Of a stretch of DNA of 64,000 nucleotides, positions 15,424 through 24,141 are shown in pieces. Under the pieces are notes generated by a model. That model saw nothing but the letters and a program-made list of their open reading frames with translations. It searched no databases and was not told the DNA's origin. Origin of the DNA: Nonomuraea antri (GTDB lineage Bacteria; Actinomycetota; Actinomycetes; Streptosporangiales; Streptosporangiaceae); assembly GCF_013283785.1 (NCBI RefSeq), contig NZ_JABCPZ010000003.1:62001-126000 (forward strand), given 5' to 3'. The position numbers and the translations under genes are program-made. Numbering within the stretch: the stretch's first letter is position 1; every line of letters begins with the position of its first letter.

Positions 15424-16746
15424 GTGGCGCTCGGATGGAAGCTGCACGGAGACGGCAAGCGGCTGGCGGCCGGCGAGGTGGTCAAGCCGGAAGAACGGCT
15501 CACCTGGCCGCGCATGGTGGGGTTCGGTGCGCAGCACGTCATCGCGATGTTCGGCGCGACGTTCGTGTTCCCGCTGGTCATGGGGCTCGACGCGAACCTG
15601 GCCGTGATGATGTCGGGCGTCGCGACCATCCTGTTCCTGCTGATCGTCAAGGGGAAGATCCCCAGCTACGTCGGCTCCAGCGCGTCGTTCGTCGGCGCGG
15701 TGACGGCGATCAGGCTGGGCGGCGGTGACAGCGCGACCGTGACGGGCGCGCTGCTGGCCGTCGGCGTCGTGCTGGCGCTGTGCGGGCTGGTGATCCACAA
15801 GCTGGGCGTGCAGATCATCCACCGGGTCTTCCCGCCGATCGTCACCGGCGGCGTGGTCATGCTGATCGGGTTCGGCATGGCGTACGTGGCCGCCGACGTG
15901 TACTGGCCGCAGGACCCCTGGGTGGCGCTGCTCACCATGGCGGCCACGTTCGTGTTCATCGGCGTTCTGCGCGGCTTCCTCGGCCGGATCGGGGTGCTGC
16001 TCGGGCTGGTGTTCGGCTTCCTGCTGTCGTGGGGCTGGGACCAGATCGACGGCAAGATCCTTTCCGCTGACGGCAGCGGCAAGGTGACCGAGCACTTCCG
16101 CGTCAACCTCGACGCCGTCGCCGCCGCCGACTGGATCGGGCTGCCGAAGCTGCATGGCCCGGTCTTCGAGGTATCGGCGATCGTGCTGGTGCTGCCCGTG
16201 GTGATCGCGCTGATCGCGGAGAACGTCGGCCACGTCAAGGCCGTGGGCGAGATGACCGGCACCGACGTCGACGCCTACATGGGCCGGGCGGTCCTGGCCG
16301 ACGGCGTCGGCACGGTCGTGGCCACGTCCGTCGGCGGCTCGGCCACCACCACCTACGCGGAGAACATCGGCGTCATGGCCGCCACCCGCGTCTACTCCAC
16401 GGCCGCCTACTACGTCGCCGCCGTCATCGCCATCCTGTTCGGGCTGTGCCCCAAGTTCGGCGCGCTCATCGCCGCCACGCCCGGCGGCGTGCTCGGCGGC
16501 GTCACCACCATCCTGTACGGCATGATCGGCCTGCTCGGCGCCAAGATCTGGATCGAGAACCGGGTCAACCTGTCCGACCCGGTCAACCTGGTGCCGGTGG
16601 GCGCGGGCATCATCTGCGCCATCGGCCCGGTGGCGTTCCCGCTGACCGACACGTTCGCGCTCAGCGGCATCGCGCTGGGCACGATCGTCCTGCTGCTCGG
16701 CTACCACCTGCTGCGCGTGACCCGCAAGGAGGAGGTCACCGCGTAG
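15424..16746 (+). CDS. Uracil/xanthine permease, NCS2 family (copy 1)
   Basis: A 440-residue nucleobase:cation symporter with about 14 hydrophobic segments. Diagnostic features are GFGAQHVIAMFGATFVFP at the start of the transport core and the AENVGHVKAVGEMTG signature near residue 265, whose Glu contacts the base in UraA-like proteins. The start GTG 15424 is chosen because ALGWKLHGDGK aligns with AWGWTKHGDGK at the start of the paralogue 2 kb downstream. It probably imports uracil or xanthine for the nearby Mo-hydroxylase pathway. The 3' end overlaps a convergent gene by 11 nt. Confidence 0.93.
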   Translation: MALGWKLHGDGKRLAAGEVVKPEERLTWPRMVGFGAQHVIAMFGATFVFPLVMGLDANLAVMMSGVATILFLLIVKGKIPSYVGSSASFVGAVTAIRLGGGDSATVTGALLAVGVVLALCGLVIHKLGVQIIHRVFPPIVTGGVVMLIGFGMAYVAADVYWPQDPWVALLTMAATFVFIGVLRGFLGRIGVLLGLVFGFLLSWGWDQIDGKILSADGSGKVTEHFRVNLDAVAAADWIGLPKLHGPVFEVSAIVLVLPVVIALIAENVGHVKAVGEMTGTDVDAYMGRAVLADGVGTVVATSVGGSATTTYAENIGVMAATRVYSTAAYYVAAVIAILFGLCPKFGALIAATPGGVLGGVTTILYGMIGLLGAKIWIENRVNLSDPVNLVPVGAGIICAIGPVAFPLTDTFALSGIALGTIVLLLGYHLLRVTRKEEVTA

Positions 16747-17215
16747 GGCGGTCGTAGTAGCCGGGCCCGGCGATCAGGACGTGCCCGAAGCGGGCGCGGT
16801 CCTCGTCGTCGGGGACGACCATGCCGCCCAGGCCGACGGAGAGTTCGGGGACGGTGCCGCCGAAGCCGTCCTCGATCTCGACCTCGAACCGCTCGCCCAG
16901 CGTGGCGAGCACGTCCTCGGCGGGGGTGGCGAACACGTCCATGCCCAGCAGCAGCACCCGCGCGGCCGGGTGCGTGTCGTCGTCGTCGCGGAAGATCTCG
17001 ATCGTCTGGACCACCCCGGTCGAGCCGCAGTGCACGTGGACGTCCACGCCGCCGCCCGTCAGCCGCCAGTCCAGCGGCAGCGCCCCCGGGTACGGCGCGT
17101 GCTCCCGGGGCTCGCCCCACGCGCGCAGCGCGGCGCCCGCCCGCTCCCGCGTGGCGCCCAGGAGGACCGGGCCCGCGCCGCGGAGCGGGTCCAGTTCGAT
17201 GGTCAATGAACTCAT
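16736..17215 (-). CDS. Hypothetical protein
   Basis: A 159-residue acidic soluble protein that I do not recognise. It has no signal peptide, membrane segment or clear motif. The C-terminal part (PELSVGLGGMVVPDDEDRARFGHVLIAGPGYYD) suggests a compact globular domain. ATG 17215 has GAGGGG 8 nt upstream; an upstream in-frame TTG is less likely. It is inserted in the opposite direction between two paralogous permease genes and diverges from the second. Confidence 0.7.
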   Translation of the reverse strand: MSSLTIELDPLRGAGPVLLGATRERAGAALRAWGEPREHAPYPGALPLDWRLTGGGVDVHVHCGSTGVVQTIEIFRDDDDTHPAARVLLLGMDVFATPAEDVLATLGERFEVEIEDGFGGTVPELSVGLGGMVVPDDEDRARFGHVLIAGPGYYDRPTR

Positions 17216-17340
17216 GACATAACCCCTCAATCCCCGATATGTCGGGCGACCATGATTCCGCAGGATCAGGGATCGCCTGGTCCCGCGCCGAGATTTGGCA
17301 GATCATGCCCGTGTAGGAGCGGGGCTCTGGACTTAATGTG

Positions 17341-17367
17341 CCCGGCAACAGCACTGTCCGCGCCGGG
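17341..17367 (+). promoter_or_regulatory. Possible leader hairpin before the second NCS2 permease gene
   Basis: CCCGGC (17341-17346) and GCCGGG (17362-17367) can pair around a 15-nt loop between a TAATGT -10-like box (17334-17339) and the GGGGC ribosome site of the permease gene. It could be a leader stem affecting translation. It does not resemble the inverted repeat of the first permease gene. Confidence 0.3.
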
Positions 17368-17383
17368 CCGAAATGGGGCTCAC

Positions 17384-18808
17384 ATGGCATGGGGATGGAC
17401 CAAACACGGTGACGGCAAGAGCCTGGCCCCCGACGAGGTGGTCAGGCCCGAGGAACGGTTGTCCTGGCCGCGCATGGTGGGGTTCGGGGCCCAGCATGTG
17501 ATCGCGATGTTCGGCGCGACGTTCGTCTTCCCCCTGGTCATGGGGCTCGACCCGAACGTGGCCGTGATGATGTCCGGCGTCGCGACCATCCTGTTCCTGC
17601 TGATCGTCAAGGGGAAGGTGCCCAGCTACCTGGGCACCAGCGCGTCGTTCGTCGGCGGCGTGTTCGCCATCAGGGCCGCCGCCGGCGGCGACACCGCAGG
17701 CGCCGACGCGATCGTGACCGGCGCCATCCTGGTCGCCGGGCTGGTGCTGGCGCTGGCCGGGCTGGCGGTCCACTGGCTCGGGGTGCAGATCATCCACCGG
17801 GTCTTCCCGCCGGTGGTGACCGGCGCGGTGGTGATGCTGATCGGGTTCGGGCTGGCGTTCGTGGTGGCCGACGTCTACTGGCCGCAGGACCAGTGGGTCG
17901 CCTTCCTCACCATGCTGGTGACGTTCCTGGTCATCGTCGGCTTCAAGGGTTTCATCGGGCGGATCGGGGTGCTGGTCGGGCTGGTCGTCGGTTTTGTCCT
18001 GTCGTGGGGGCTGGACAAGACCGCCGGCCCGATCACCGCCAAGCTGCCCGGCCAGAACCTGCGTGACGCGGCCGGGGCGAGCTGCCCGGTCGAGGGGACG
18101 TACTGCGTGGCCACGCCGTTCGCGCACGACCGGGTGAGCTTCGCCGCCTTCGAGCAGGCCCCCTGGTTCGGGCTGCCCGACTTCCACGTGCCCGACTTCA
18201 AGACCTCGGCCGTGCTGCTGGTGCTGCCCGCGGTCATCGCGCTGATCGCGGAGAACGTCGGGCACGTCAAGGCCGTGGGTGAGATGACCGGCACCGACGT
18301 CGACCCGTACGTGGGCCGGGCCATCGCCGCCGACGGCGCGGCCACCGTGCTCACCAGCGCCGTGGGCGGCTCGCCGACCACCACCTACGCCGAGAACATC
18401 GGCGTCATGGCGGCCACCAAGGTCTACTCGACGGCCGCCTACTACATCGCCGGCGCGATCGCGATCCTGTTCGGGCTCTCGCCCAAGTTCGGCGCGCTGG
18501 TGGCCGCCACGCCGGGTGGCGTGCTCGGCGGCGTCACCGTCATCCTGTACGGCATGATCGGACTTCTCGGCGCGAAGATCTGGATCGAGAACCGGGTGAA
18601 CTTCGCGGACCCGGTCAACATGGTCCCGATCGGCGCCGGCGTCATCCTGGCGATCGGACCGGTGAAGCACGTGATCGGTGGCGACTTCACGCTCGAAGGC
18701 ATCGCGCTCGGCACCGTCGTGGTGGTGGGCGGGTACCACCTGCTGCGCGTCATCGCGGGCCGGCGCGCGGCCGAACCGGCTCGGCCGGCCGGGAGCGACG
18801 CCGGGTGA
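17384..18808 (+). CDS. Uracil/xanthine permease, NCS2 family (copy 2)
   Basis: A 474-residue paralogue of the permease at 15424-16746, nearly identical over long stretches such as WPRMVGFGAQHVIAMFGATF and AENVGHVKAVGEMTGTDVD. It carries an extra segment of about 30 residues in the middle (KLPGQNLRDAAGASCPVEG and following, with two Cys) that copy 1 lacks. ATG 17384 has GGGGC at a suitable distance. Its last codons overlap the GTG of the FAD-subunit gene (GTGA), linking transport directly to the Mo hydroxylase. The loop difference suggests a different substrate preference. Confidence 0.93.
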   Translation: MAWGWTKHGDGKSLAPDEVVRPEERLSWPRMVGFGAQHVIAMFGATFVFPLVMGLDPNVAVMMSGVATILFLLIVKGKVPSYLGTSASFVGGVFAIRAAAGGDTAGADAIVTGAILVAGLVLALAGLAVHWLGVQIIHRVFPPVVTGAVVMLIGFGLAFVVADVYWPQDQWVAFLTMLVTFLVIVGFKGFIGRIGVLVGLVVGFVLSWGLDKTAGPITAKLPGQNLRDAAGASCPVEGTYCVATPFAHDRVSFAAFEQAPWFGLPDFHVPDFKTSAVLLVLPAVIALIAENVGHVKAVGEMTGTDVDPYVGRAIAADGAATVLTSAVGGSPTTTYAENIGVMAATKVYSTAAYYIAGAIAILFGLSPKFGALVAATPGGVLGGVTVILYGMIGLLGAKIWIENRVNFADPVNMVPIGAGVILAIGPVKHVIGGDFTLEGIALGTVVVVGGYHLLRVIAGRRAAEPARPAGSDAG

Positions 18809-19761
18809 AGCCGCCGCCGTTCGAGTACCACGCGCCCCGCGACCTCGGCGACGCGCTGCGCGTACTGGCCGAGGTGCGGGGGAAGGTGCTGGCCGGCGGG
18901 CAGAGCCTGATCCCGATGCTGAACATGCGGCTGGCCGCGCCCGCGCACCTGGTGGACGTCAACCGGCTGGGCGTGCTGGCCGCCATGGACGCGAGCGCCG
19001 CCGGGGTACGGGTGGGCGCGCTGGTCCGGCACGCCCAGGCCGAGCGGTCCTGGGCGCACCCGCTGCTGTCGCGGGCGCTGCGGCTGGTCGCGCACCCGGT
19101 GATCCGTAACCGGGGGACCGTGGTGGGCAGCCTGGTGCACGCCGACCCGGCGGCCGAACTGCCGGCCGTGCTGGCGCTCCTGGACGGCTCGGTGACGGTG
19201 GCCCGCTGGGGTGGGCCAGGCGGGCCGACGCAAGGCGGCGGGCCGGCGCCGGTGACCGCGGGCGCCGGCGGGCCGGGCGGCGACGGCCTCGTGGCGGTCC
19301 CCGCTGGCGCGACCCTGCGTGAGATCCCGGCGCACGCGTTCTTCACCGGCCCGATGGAGTCGGCCGTCGAGCCGGGGGAGCTGGCCGTCTCGGCGTTCTT
19401 CCCCGCGCTGGGCGCGCGTACCGGATCGGCCTTCCACGAGGTGGCCAGGCGGCACGGCGACTACGCGCTGGCCGGCGTGTGCGCCGTGGCGAGCCTCGAC
19501 GGCGACGGCGCCGTCGCCACCGCCCGGGTGGCCTGCGTCGGTGTCGGCCCGGTCCCCGTCGTCGTGGACGTGACCGCCGAATGCGCCGGTCGCCCGCCGT
19601 CCGAGACGCGGTGGGCGCGGGCGGCGCGGGCCGTCCAGGAACGCATCGAGCCGGAAGCGGACATCCACGCCACGGCCGCCTACCGGCGGCACCTCGTCGG
19701 CGTGCTCACCGAACGGGCGCTGCGCGAGGCGGCGGAAGGAGGCGCGGCGGGTGGAGCATGA
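18805..19761 (+). CDS. Molybdenum hydroxylase, FAD-binding subunit (CoxM/XdhB type)
   Basis: A 318-residue FAD subunit of the xanthine dehydrogenase family. The FAD-binding motif is VLAGGQSLIPMLNMRL near residue 30, followed by HPVIRNRGTVVGSLVHADPAAELP around residue 98-120; a CO-dehydrogenase flavoprotein C-terminal domain ends the protein. It passes electrons from the 2Fe-2S subunit to its acceptor. GTG 18805 overlaps the permease stop by 4 nt. Its own stop (19759-19761) lies in the first copy of a 33-bp repeat that duplicates the junction with the next gene. Confidence 0.92.
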   Translation: MKPPPFEYHAPRDLGDALRVLAEVRGKVLAGGQSLIPMLNMRLAAPAHLVDVNRLGVLAAMDASAAGVRVGALVRHAQAERSWAHPLLSRALRLVAHPVIRNRGTVVGSLVHADPAAELPAVLALLDGSVTVARWGGPGGPTQGGGPAPVTAGAGGPGGDGLVAVPAGATLREIPAHAFFTGPMESAVEPGELAVSAFFPALGARTGSAFHEVARRHGDYALAGVCAVASLDGDGAVATARVACVGVGPVPVVVDVTAECAGRPPSETRWARAARAVQERIEPEADIHATAAYRRHLVGVLTERALREAAEGGAAGGA

Positions 19762-19809
19762 GATCACGCCGGTGGGAGGAGGCGCGGCGGGTGGAGCATG
19801 AGATCACGC
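19737..19809. repeat. 33-bp direct repeat (40-bp tandem duplication) at the FAD/2Fe-2S gene junction
   Basis: AGGAGGCGCGGCGGGTGGAG and the 13 bases after it occur at 19737-19769 and 19777-19809 without mismatch. Each copy carries a ribosome site AGGAGG, a GTG 8 nt later and an ATGAG. Copy 1 holds the FAD-subunit stop; copy 2 supplies the likely start of the 2Fe-2S gene (GTG 19791). The GTG of copy 1 (19751) opens only a 16-codon reading frame that stops at 19799-19801. Confidence 0.95.
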
Positions 19810-20267
19810 TGACCGTCAACGGCACGGCCCGCCGGGTGCGGGTGCCCGCGCGGCGGCTGCTGTCGGACTGCCTGCGCCACGATCTCGGCCTCACCGGCAC
19901 CCACGTGGGCTGCGAGCACGGCGTCTGCGGCTGCTGCACGGTGCTGCTCGACGGCGAGCCGGTGCGCTCGTGCCTGACGTTCGCGGTGAGCGTGGACGAA
20001 TGCGAGATCACCACCGTCGAGGGCCTGGCCGGGCCCGGCGGGCTGTCCGCGGTGCAACGGGCGTTCGCCGAGTGCCACGGGCTGCAGTGCGGCTTCTGCA
20101 CCCCGGGCTTCCTGTGCACGGTGACCGCGCTGCTGCGGGCCAACCCGGCGCCGACCGACGACGAGGTGGTGGAGGGCATCTCGGGCAACCTGTGCCGGTG
20201 CACCGGCTACCAGAACATCGTCAAGGCCGTGCACCGGGCCGCCGAGCTGCTGGCCGAGGAGGCGTGA
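19791..20267 (+). CDS. Molybdenum hydroxylase, 2Fe-2S subunit (CoxS/XdhC type)
   Basis: A 158-residue ferredoxin-like subunit. It has the plant-type 2Fe-2S motif GCEHGVCGCCTVLLDG near residue 42 and the second cluster motif QCGFCTPGF with NLCRCTGYQNIV, all eight cysteines present. It wires the Mo site to FAD. GTG 19791 has AGGAGG 8 nt upstream. An ATG at 19758 would add 11 residues (RSRRWEEARRV), overlap the FAD stop as ATGA, and exists only because of the 40-bp duplication, so it is probably not the ancestral start. Confidence 0.92.
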   Translation: MEHEITLTVNGTARRVRVPARRLLSDCLRHDLGLTGTHVGCEHGVCGCCTVLLDGEPVRSCLTFAVSVDECEITTVEGLAGPGGLSAVQRAFAECHGLQCGFCTPGFLCTVTALLRANPAPTDDEVVEGISGNLCRCTGYQNIVKAVHRAAELLAEEA

Positions 20268-20271
20268 CGGG

Positions 20272-22644
20272 GTGACCACCAGACTGTTCGGCGAGCCGGT
20301 GCCGCGCCGCGAGGACCCCAGGCTGCTCACCGGGCAGGGCGCCTACCTCGACGACCTCGGCCCCGGCGCGCTGGCCGCCGCGTTCGTCAGGTCGCCGCAC
20401 GCGCACGCCCGCATCCGCGACATCGACGTCGGCCCGGCGCTCGACGTCGAGGGCCTGATCGCCGTCTACACCTGGGAGGACCTGCCGGAACGCGTCGGCA
20501 GGCCGCTGCCGCTGCTGATCCCGCACCCCGCGCTCACCCACGGACGCACCGCCTACCCGCTGGCCAGGGACATCGTCAGGCACGTCGGCGAGCCGGTGGT
20601 CATGGTGGTGGCCACCGACCGCTACGCCGCCGAGGACGCCTGCGCGCTCATCGAGGTCGACTACGAGCCGCTCAAGCCCGTCGTCGGCCTGGAGGAGGCC
20701 GCCCAGGGCGGCACGCTCGTGCACGACGACGTGCCCGGCAACGTCGGCGCGCACCTGGTGCAGGAGGTCGGCGCGGCCGACGGCCGGGGCGCCAGGGAGA
20801 CGATCGAGACCGCGCCGCACACGCTCGCCTTCCGGCTCGACATCGAGCGCAGCGCGAGCATGCCGCTCGAAGGCCGCGGCGTGTACGCCCGCTGGGACGG
20901 CCGCGACCTGCGCGTGTACTCCAGCACCCAGACCTCGACCAGCGTGCGCATGGCGCTGTCGGCCGCGCTCGGGCTGCCGCTGCCGCAGGTCGAGGTGATC
21001 GCGCCGGACGTCGGCGGCGGCTTCGGAGTGAAGATCGTGCATCCCTGGCCGGAGGAGGTGCTGATCCCGTGGGCGGCCATGACGCTGAACCGCGAGATCA
21101 AGTGGGCCGAGGACCGCAGGGAGCACTTCATCTCATCCGCGCACGAACGCGGGCAGGTCCAGTACGTCCGGGTCGGCTTCGACGACGACGGCCGGGTGCT
21201 CGGGCTCGACGTGACGATCCTGCACGACCACGGCGCCTACACCCCGTACGGGATCATCATCCCGATCGTCACCTCCACCCAGCTGCTCGGCCCGTACAAG
21301 ATCGGGTCGTACCGGGTGGAGTTCAGCGCCGTCTACACCAACACCGTGCAGGTCACGCCGTACCGGGGGGCCGGGCGTCCGCAGGCCGTGTTCTGCATGG
21401 AGCGGACCATGGACAAGATCGCCCGCCATCTCGGCAAGGATCGCGCGGAGGTGCGCCGGGCCAACTTCATCGGCCCCGACGAGTTCCCCTACGACCAGCG
21501 CATGACCTTCCAGGACGGCCGCCCGCTCATCTACGACAGCGGGAACTACCCGGAGATGCTGCGCATGCTCAAGGAGCTGATCGGCTGGGACACCCACGTC
21601 CGGCGGCCGGGCGTGGGCATCGGCCTGGGCTGCTACGTCGAGGGCACCGGCGTCGGCCCGTACGAGGGCGGCCACGTGATGGTCACCTCCGACGGCCGGG
21701 TGCACGTCTCCACCGGGCTCACCTCGCAGGGCCAGGGGCACGAGACCGTGTTCGCCCAGATCGCCGCCACCGAGCTGGGCGTGCCGATCGAGCGGGTCTC
21801 GGTGGTCACCGGCGACACGCGCAGGTTCGGTTACGCGGTCGGCACGTTCGCCTCGCGCGCGGCCGTGGTCAGCGGCAACGCCATCGCGCTGGCGTGCAGG
21901 AAGGTGCGCGAGAAGGCGCTGCGCATCGCCGCGGACGCGCTGGAGGCCGACCCGGCCGACCTGACCGTCAGCGACGGGATCGTGCACGTGGCGGGCACGC
22001 CGTCGGCGGCGATCCCGCTGTCGACGGTGGCGGTGCTGGCCAACCCGCTGCGTTACGCCTTCGACGAGGAGACCGCCAAGGCCACCCAGTTCGCCGGCGC
22101 CGCCGCGCCCGACCGTCCGCCGGTGGCCGAGGGGGACGAGCCAGGGCTGGAGGGCCGAGACTACTACTCGCCGATCAGGTCCACGTTCGCGGCGGGCATG
22201 CACGCGGCGATCGTCGAGACCGACCCGGACACCGCCGAGATCCGGGTGCTGCGGTACGCGGTCGTGCACGACTGCGGCAGGCTGATCAACCCGATGATCG
22301 TCGAGGGGCAGATCCACGGCGGCGTCGCGCAGGGCATCGGCGGCGCGCTGTACGAGCGCATGGCCTACGACGCGCACGGCCAGCTCGTCAACGCCTCGTT
22401 CATGGACTTCCTCATGCCGTACGCCACCGAGATCCCGCGCGTCGAGACCGCGCACCTGGAGACGCCGTCGCCGCTGAACCCGCTGGGCGTCAAGGGCGCG
22501 GGCGAGGCCGGGGTCATCCCGGTCTCGGCGGTGATCGCCTCGGCCGTCGAGGACGCCGAGGGCATCGAGATCGACCGCATGCCCATCTCGCCCTCCGACC
22601 TGTACGAGCTCCGCGAGCTGCGCGAGTCACGCCGTATGCCATGA
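20272..22644 (+). CDS. Molybdenum hydroxylase, large molybdopterin-binding subunit (XdhA/CoxL-like)
   Basis: A 790-residue catalytic subunit binding molybdenum-cytosine-dinucleotide-type cofactor. Recognisable parts are VPRREDPRLLTGQGAYLDD at the start, GGGFGVK near residue 245, PYRGAGRPQA near 365, GQGHETVFAQ near 487, and GVKGAGEAG near 743 with the catalytic Glu. The active-site loop is the YRGAGR type, not the AYXCSFR of true CO dehydrogenase. Together with the FAD and 2Fe-2S genes and the permease in one overlapping unit, it most likely hydroxylates a purine or pyrimidine. Xanthine dehydrogenase and uracil/thymine dehydrogenase are both possible. Confidence 0.92.
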   Translation: MTTRLFGEPVPRREDPRLLTGQGAYLDDLGPGALAAAFVRSPHAHARIRDIDVGPALDVEGLIAVYTWEDLPERVGRPLPLLIPHPALTHGRTAYPLARDIVRHVGEPVVMVVATDRYAAEDACALIEVDYEPLKPVVGLEEAAQGGTLVHDDVPGNVGAHLVQEVGAADGRGARETIETAPHTLAFRLDIERSASMPLEGRGVYARWDGRDLRVYSSTQTSTSVRMALSAALGLPLPQVEVIAPDVGGGFGVKIVHPWPEEVLIPWAAMTLNREIKWAEDRREHFISSAHERGQVQYVRVGFDDDGRVLGLDVTILHDHGAYTPYGIIIPIVTSTQLLGPYKIGSYRVEFSAVYTNTVQVTPYRGAGRPQAVFCMERTMDKIARHLGKDRAEVRRANFIGPDEFPYDQRMTFQDGRPLIYDSGNYPEMLRMLKELIGWDTHVRRPGVGIGLGCYVEGTGVGPYEGGHVMVTSDGRVHVSTGLTSQGQGHETVFAQIAATELGVPIERVSVVTGDTRRFGYAVGTFASRAAVVSGNAIALACRKVREKALRIAADALEADPADLTVSDGIVHVAGTPSAAIPLSTVAVLANPLRYAFDEETAKATQFAGAAAPDRPPVAEGDEPGLEGRDYYSPIRSTFAAGMHAAIVETDPDTAEIRVLRYAVVHDCGRLINPMIVEGQIHGGVAQGIGGALYERMAYDAHGQLVNASFMDFLMPYATEIPRVETAHLETPSPLNPLGVKGAGEAGVIPVSAVIASAVEDAEGIEIDRMPISPSDLYELRELRESRRMP

Positions 22645-22651
22645 TCCCCGG

Positions 22652-23683
22652 ATGGAACTGCGCCTGCCCGCCGCCGGGCTGACCGAGCCGCCCGTCGTGC
22701 CGTCCAGGGTGCGGCTGATCGACCTGGCCTGGAACGCGCTCACCGAGCCGCCCGCCCACCTGGGCGAACTCGGCGCGCTGGAGGAGCTCAGGCTCGACGG
22801 CAACCGGCTGCGCGCGCTGCCCGACCTGTCGGGGCTCACCCGCCTGCGCGCGCTGCACCTCGACGGGAACGAGCTGACCGAGGTGCCGTCCTGCCCGCCG
22901 TCCCTGGAGACGCTCTTCCTGTACGGCAACGCGATCACGACGCTCCCCGACCGCCTCCCCGGGCGCCTGCGCCACCTGGCGGCCGGCGGCAACCGGCTGA
23001 CCGGCGTGCCCGGCGCGCTCTGGAAGCTGGACACGCTCGAATCGCTCAACCTGGCCGAGAACGAGCTGACCGACGTCCCCGCGGCGATCGGCGGGCTGAC
23101 CCGGCTGCGCATGCTCGACCTCGGGCACAACCGGCTCACCACGATCCCGGCCGAGCTGGGCGACCTGCCGCTGACCGACTACCTCTACCTGAGCGACAAC
23201 CGGTTCACGCGGGTGCCGGAAGCGCTCGGCCGGCTGGACCGGCTCGCCTATCTCAACCTCACCGACAACCTGCTGGAGCTGCTGCCGGACTCGATCGGCT
23301 CGATGGCGGCGCTGGTGGAGCTGCGGCTGTACAACAACCGGCTGCGCGAGCTGCCGGAGACGATCGGCAGGCTGGGCCGGCTGCGCGAGCTGCACCTGCG
23401 CGGCAACCGGCTGACCGGGCTGCCGTCCGGCGGCCTGGCCGGGCTGGGCGAGCTGCGGCTGCTCGACCTGCGTGACAACCTGCTCGGCGAGGTGCCGGCC
23501 GCGATCGGCCTGCTGAGCGGGCTCACCCACCTCGACCTGCGCAACAACCGCCTCAGGACCCTGCCGGACACGCTGGCCGAGCTGCCCGCGCTGGAGAAGC
23601 TCGACCTGCGCTGGAACAAGCTCGACGGCGAGCCCGACGCGCTGCGCCGGCTGCGCGAGCGGGGATGTGTCATTTTGCGCTGA
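22652..23683 (+). CDS. Leucine-rich-repeat protein
   Basis: A 343-residue protein made almost entirely of about 14 leucine-rich repeats of 20-24 residues with consensus LxxLxLxxNxLxxLPxxIGxL (bacterial or plant-like spacing). It has no signal peptide, transmembrane segment or additional catalytic domain, so it is probably a cytoplasmic binding protein. ATG 22652 lies 7 nt after the Mo-hydroxylase stop, without a clear ribosome site but with a possible -10 box CATGAT 6 nt upstream. Its partner is unknown; a role in the Mo enzyme cannot be inferred from proximity alone. Confidence 0.9.
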   Translation: MELRLPAAGLTEPPVVPSRVRLIDLAWNALTEPPAHLGELGALEELRLDGNRLRALPDLSGLTRLRALHLDGNELTEVPSCPPSLETLFLYGNAITTLPDRLPGRLRHLAAGGNRLTGVPGALWKLDTLESLNLAENELTDVPAAIGGLTRLRMLDLGHNRLTTIPAELGDLPLTDYLYLSDNRFTRVPEALGRLDRLAYLNLTDNLLELLPDSIGSMAALVELRLYNNRLRELPETIGRLGRLRELHLRGNRLTGLPSGGLAGLGELRLLDLRDNLLGEVPAAIGLLSGLTHLDLRNNRLRTLPDTLAELPALEKLDLRWNKLDGEPDALRRLRERGCVILR

Positions 23684-23715
23684 ACCCGGGTCCCCGGCCC
23701 TGCGTATCTCGGCAC

Positions 23716-24141
23716 ATGACGACATTTCCACGTCTGGCCGCCGTCGCGCTGCTGGCCGGGCTCGTCACCGCCTGCGCCCCCGGCTACGGGAGCGGCGGTA
23801 ACGTCGCCGCCGGCGGGAACCCGGGCCGGGCGGCCAAGCCCCTGACCGTCGAGCAGTTGTCCGCCAAGGTCGGCTGCGAGCCGCGCATGCAGGTCGACGC
23901 GGCCGAGCTGCGCACCGGCTACTGCAAGACCCCCGACGGCGAGTTCTTCGTGACCACGTTCGCCAGCCAGGCCGGCAAGGACGCCTGGATGGACGCGGCC
24001 CCCGAGTACAACCCGCACCTGGTCGGCCCGCTGTGGACGGTCCTGTCCAGCCGCGAGGTGCTCGACCTGCTCAAGGAGCGGCTGGGCGGCGACCTGCACC
24101 TGAAGGACCACCGCACCAACCGGATGCGGACCGTCGACTAG
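23716..24141 (+). CDS. Small secreted lipoprotein, unknown function
   Basis: A 141-residue protein with an N-terminal signal peptide ending in a lipobox (LVTAC, Cys at about residue 21), so it is likely exported and lipid-anchored. The mature part has two Cys (VGCEPRM and GYCKTPDGEFF) that may form a disulfide. I do not recognise the domain. ATG 23716 gives the proper signal peptide; an earlier in-frame ATG would disrupt it. The stop overlaps the convergent cydB stop by 3 nt. Confidence 0.75.
   Translation: MTTFPRLAAVALLAGLVTACAPGYGSGGNVAAGGNPGRAAKPLTVEQLSAKVGCEPRMQVDAAELRTGYCKTPDGEFFVTTFASQAGKDAWMDAAPEYNPHLVGPLWTVLSSREVLDLLKERLGGDLHLKDHRTNRMRTVD

Noticed and set aside
20272-22644. Large Mo subunit as aerobic CO dehydrogenase (CoxL form I)
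   Set aside because: The diagnostic AYXCSFR active-site loop is missing; the loop is YRGAGR, so CO oxidation is unlikely despite the CoxG-like gene nearby.
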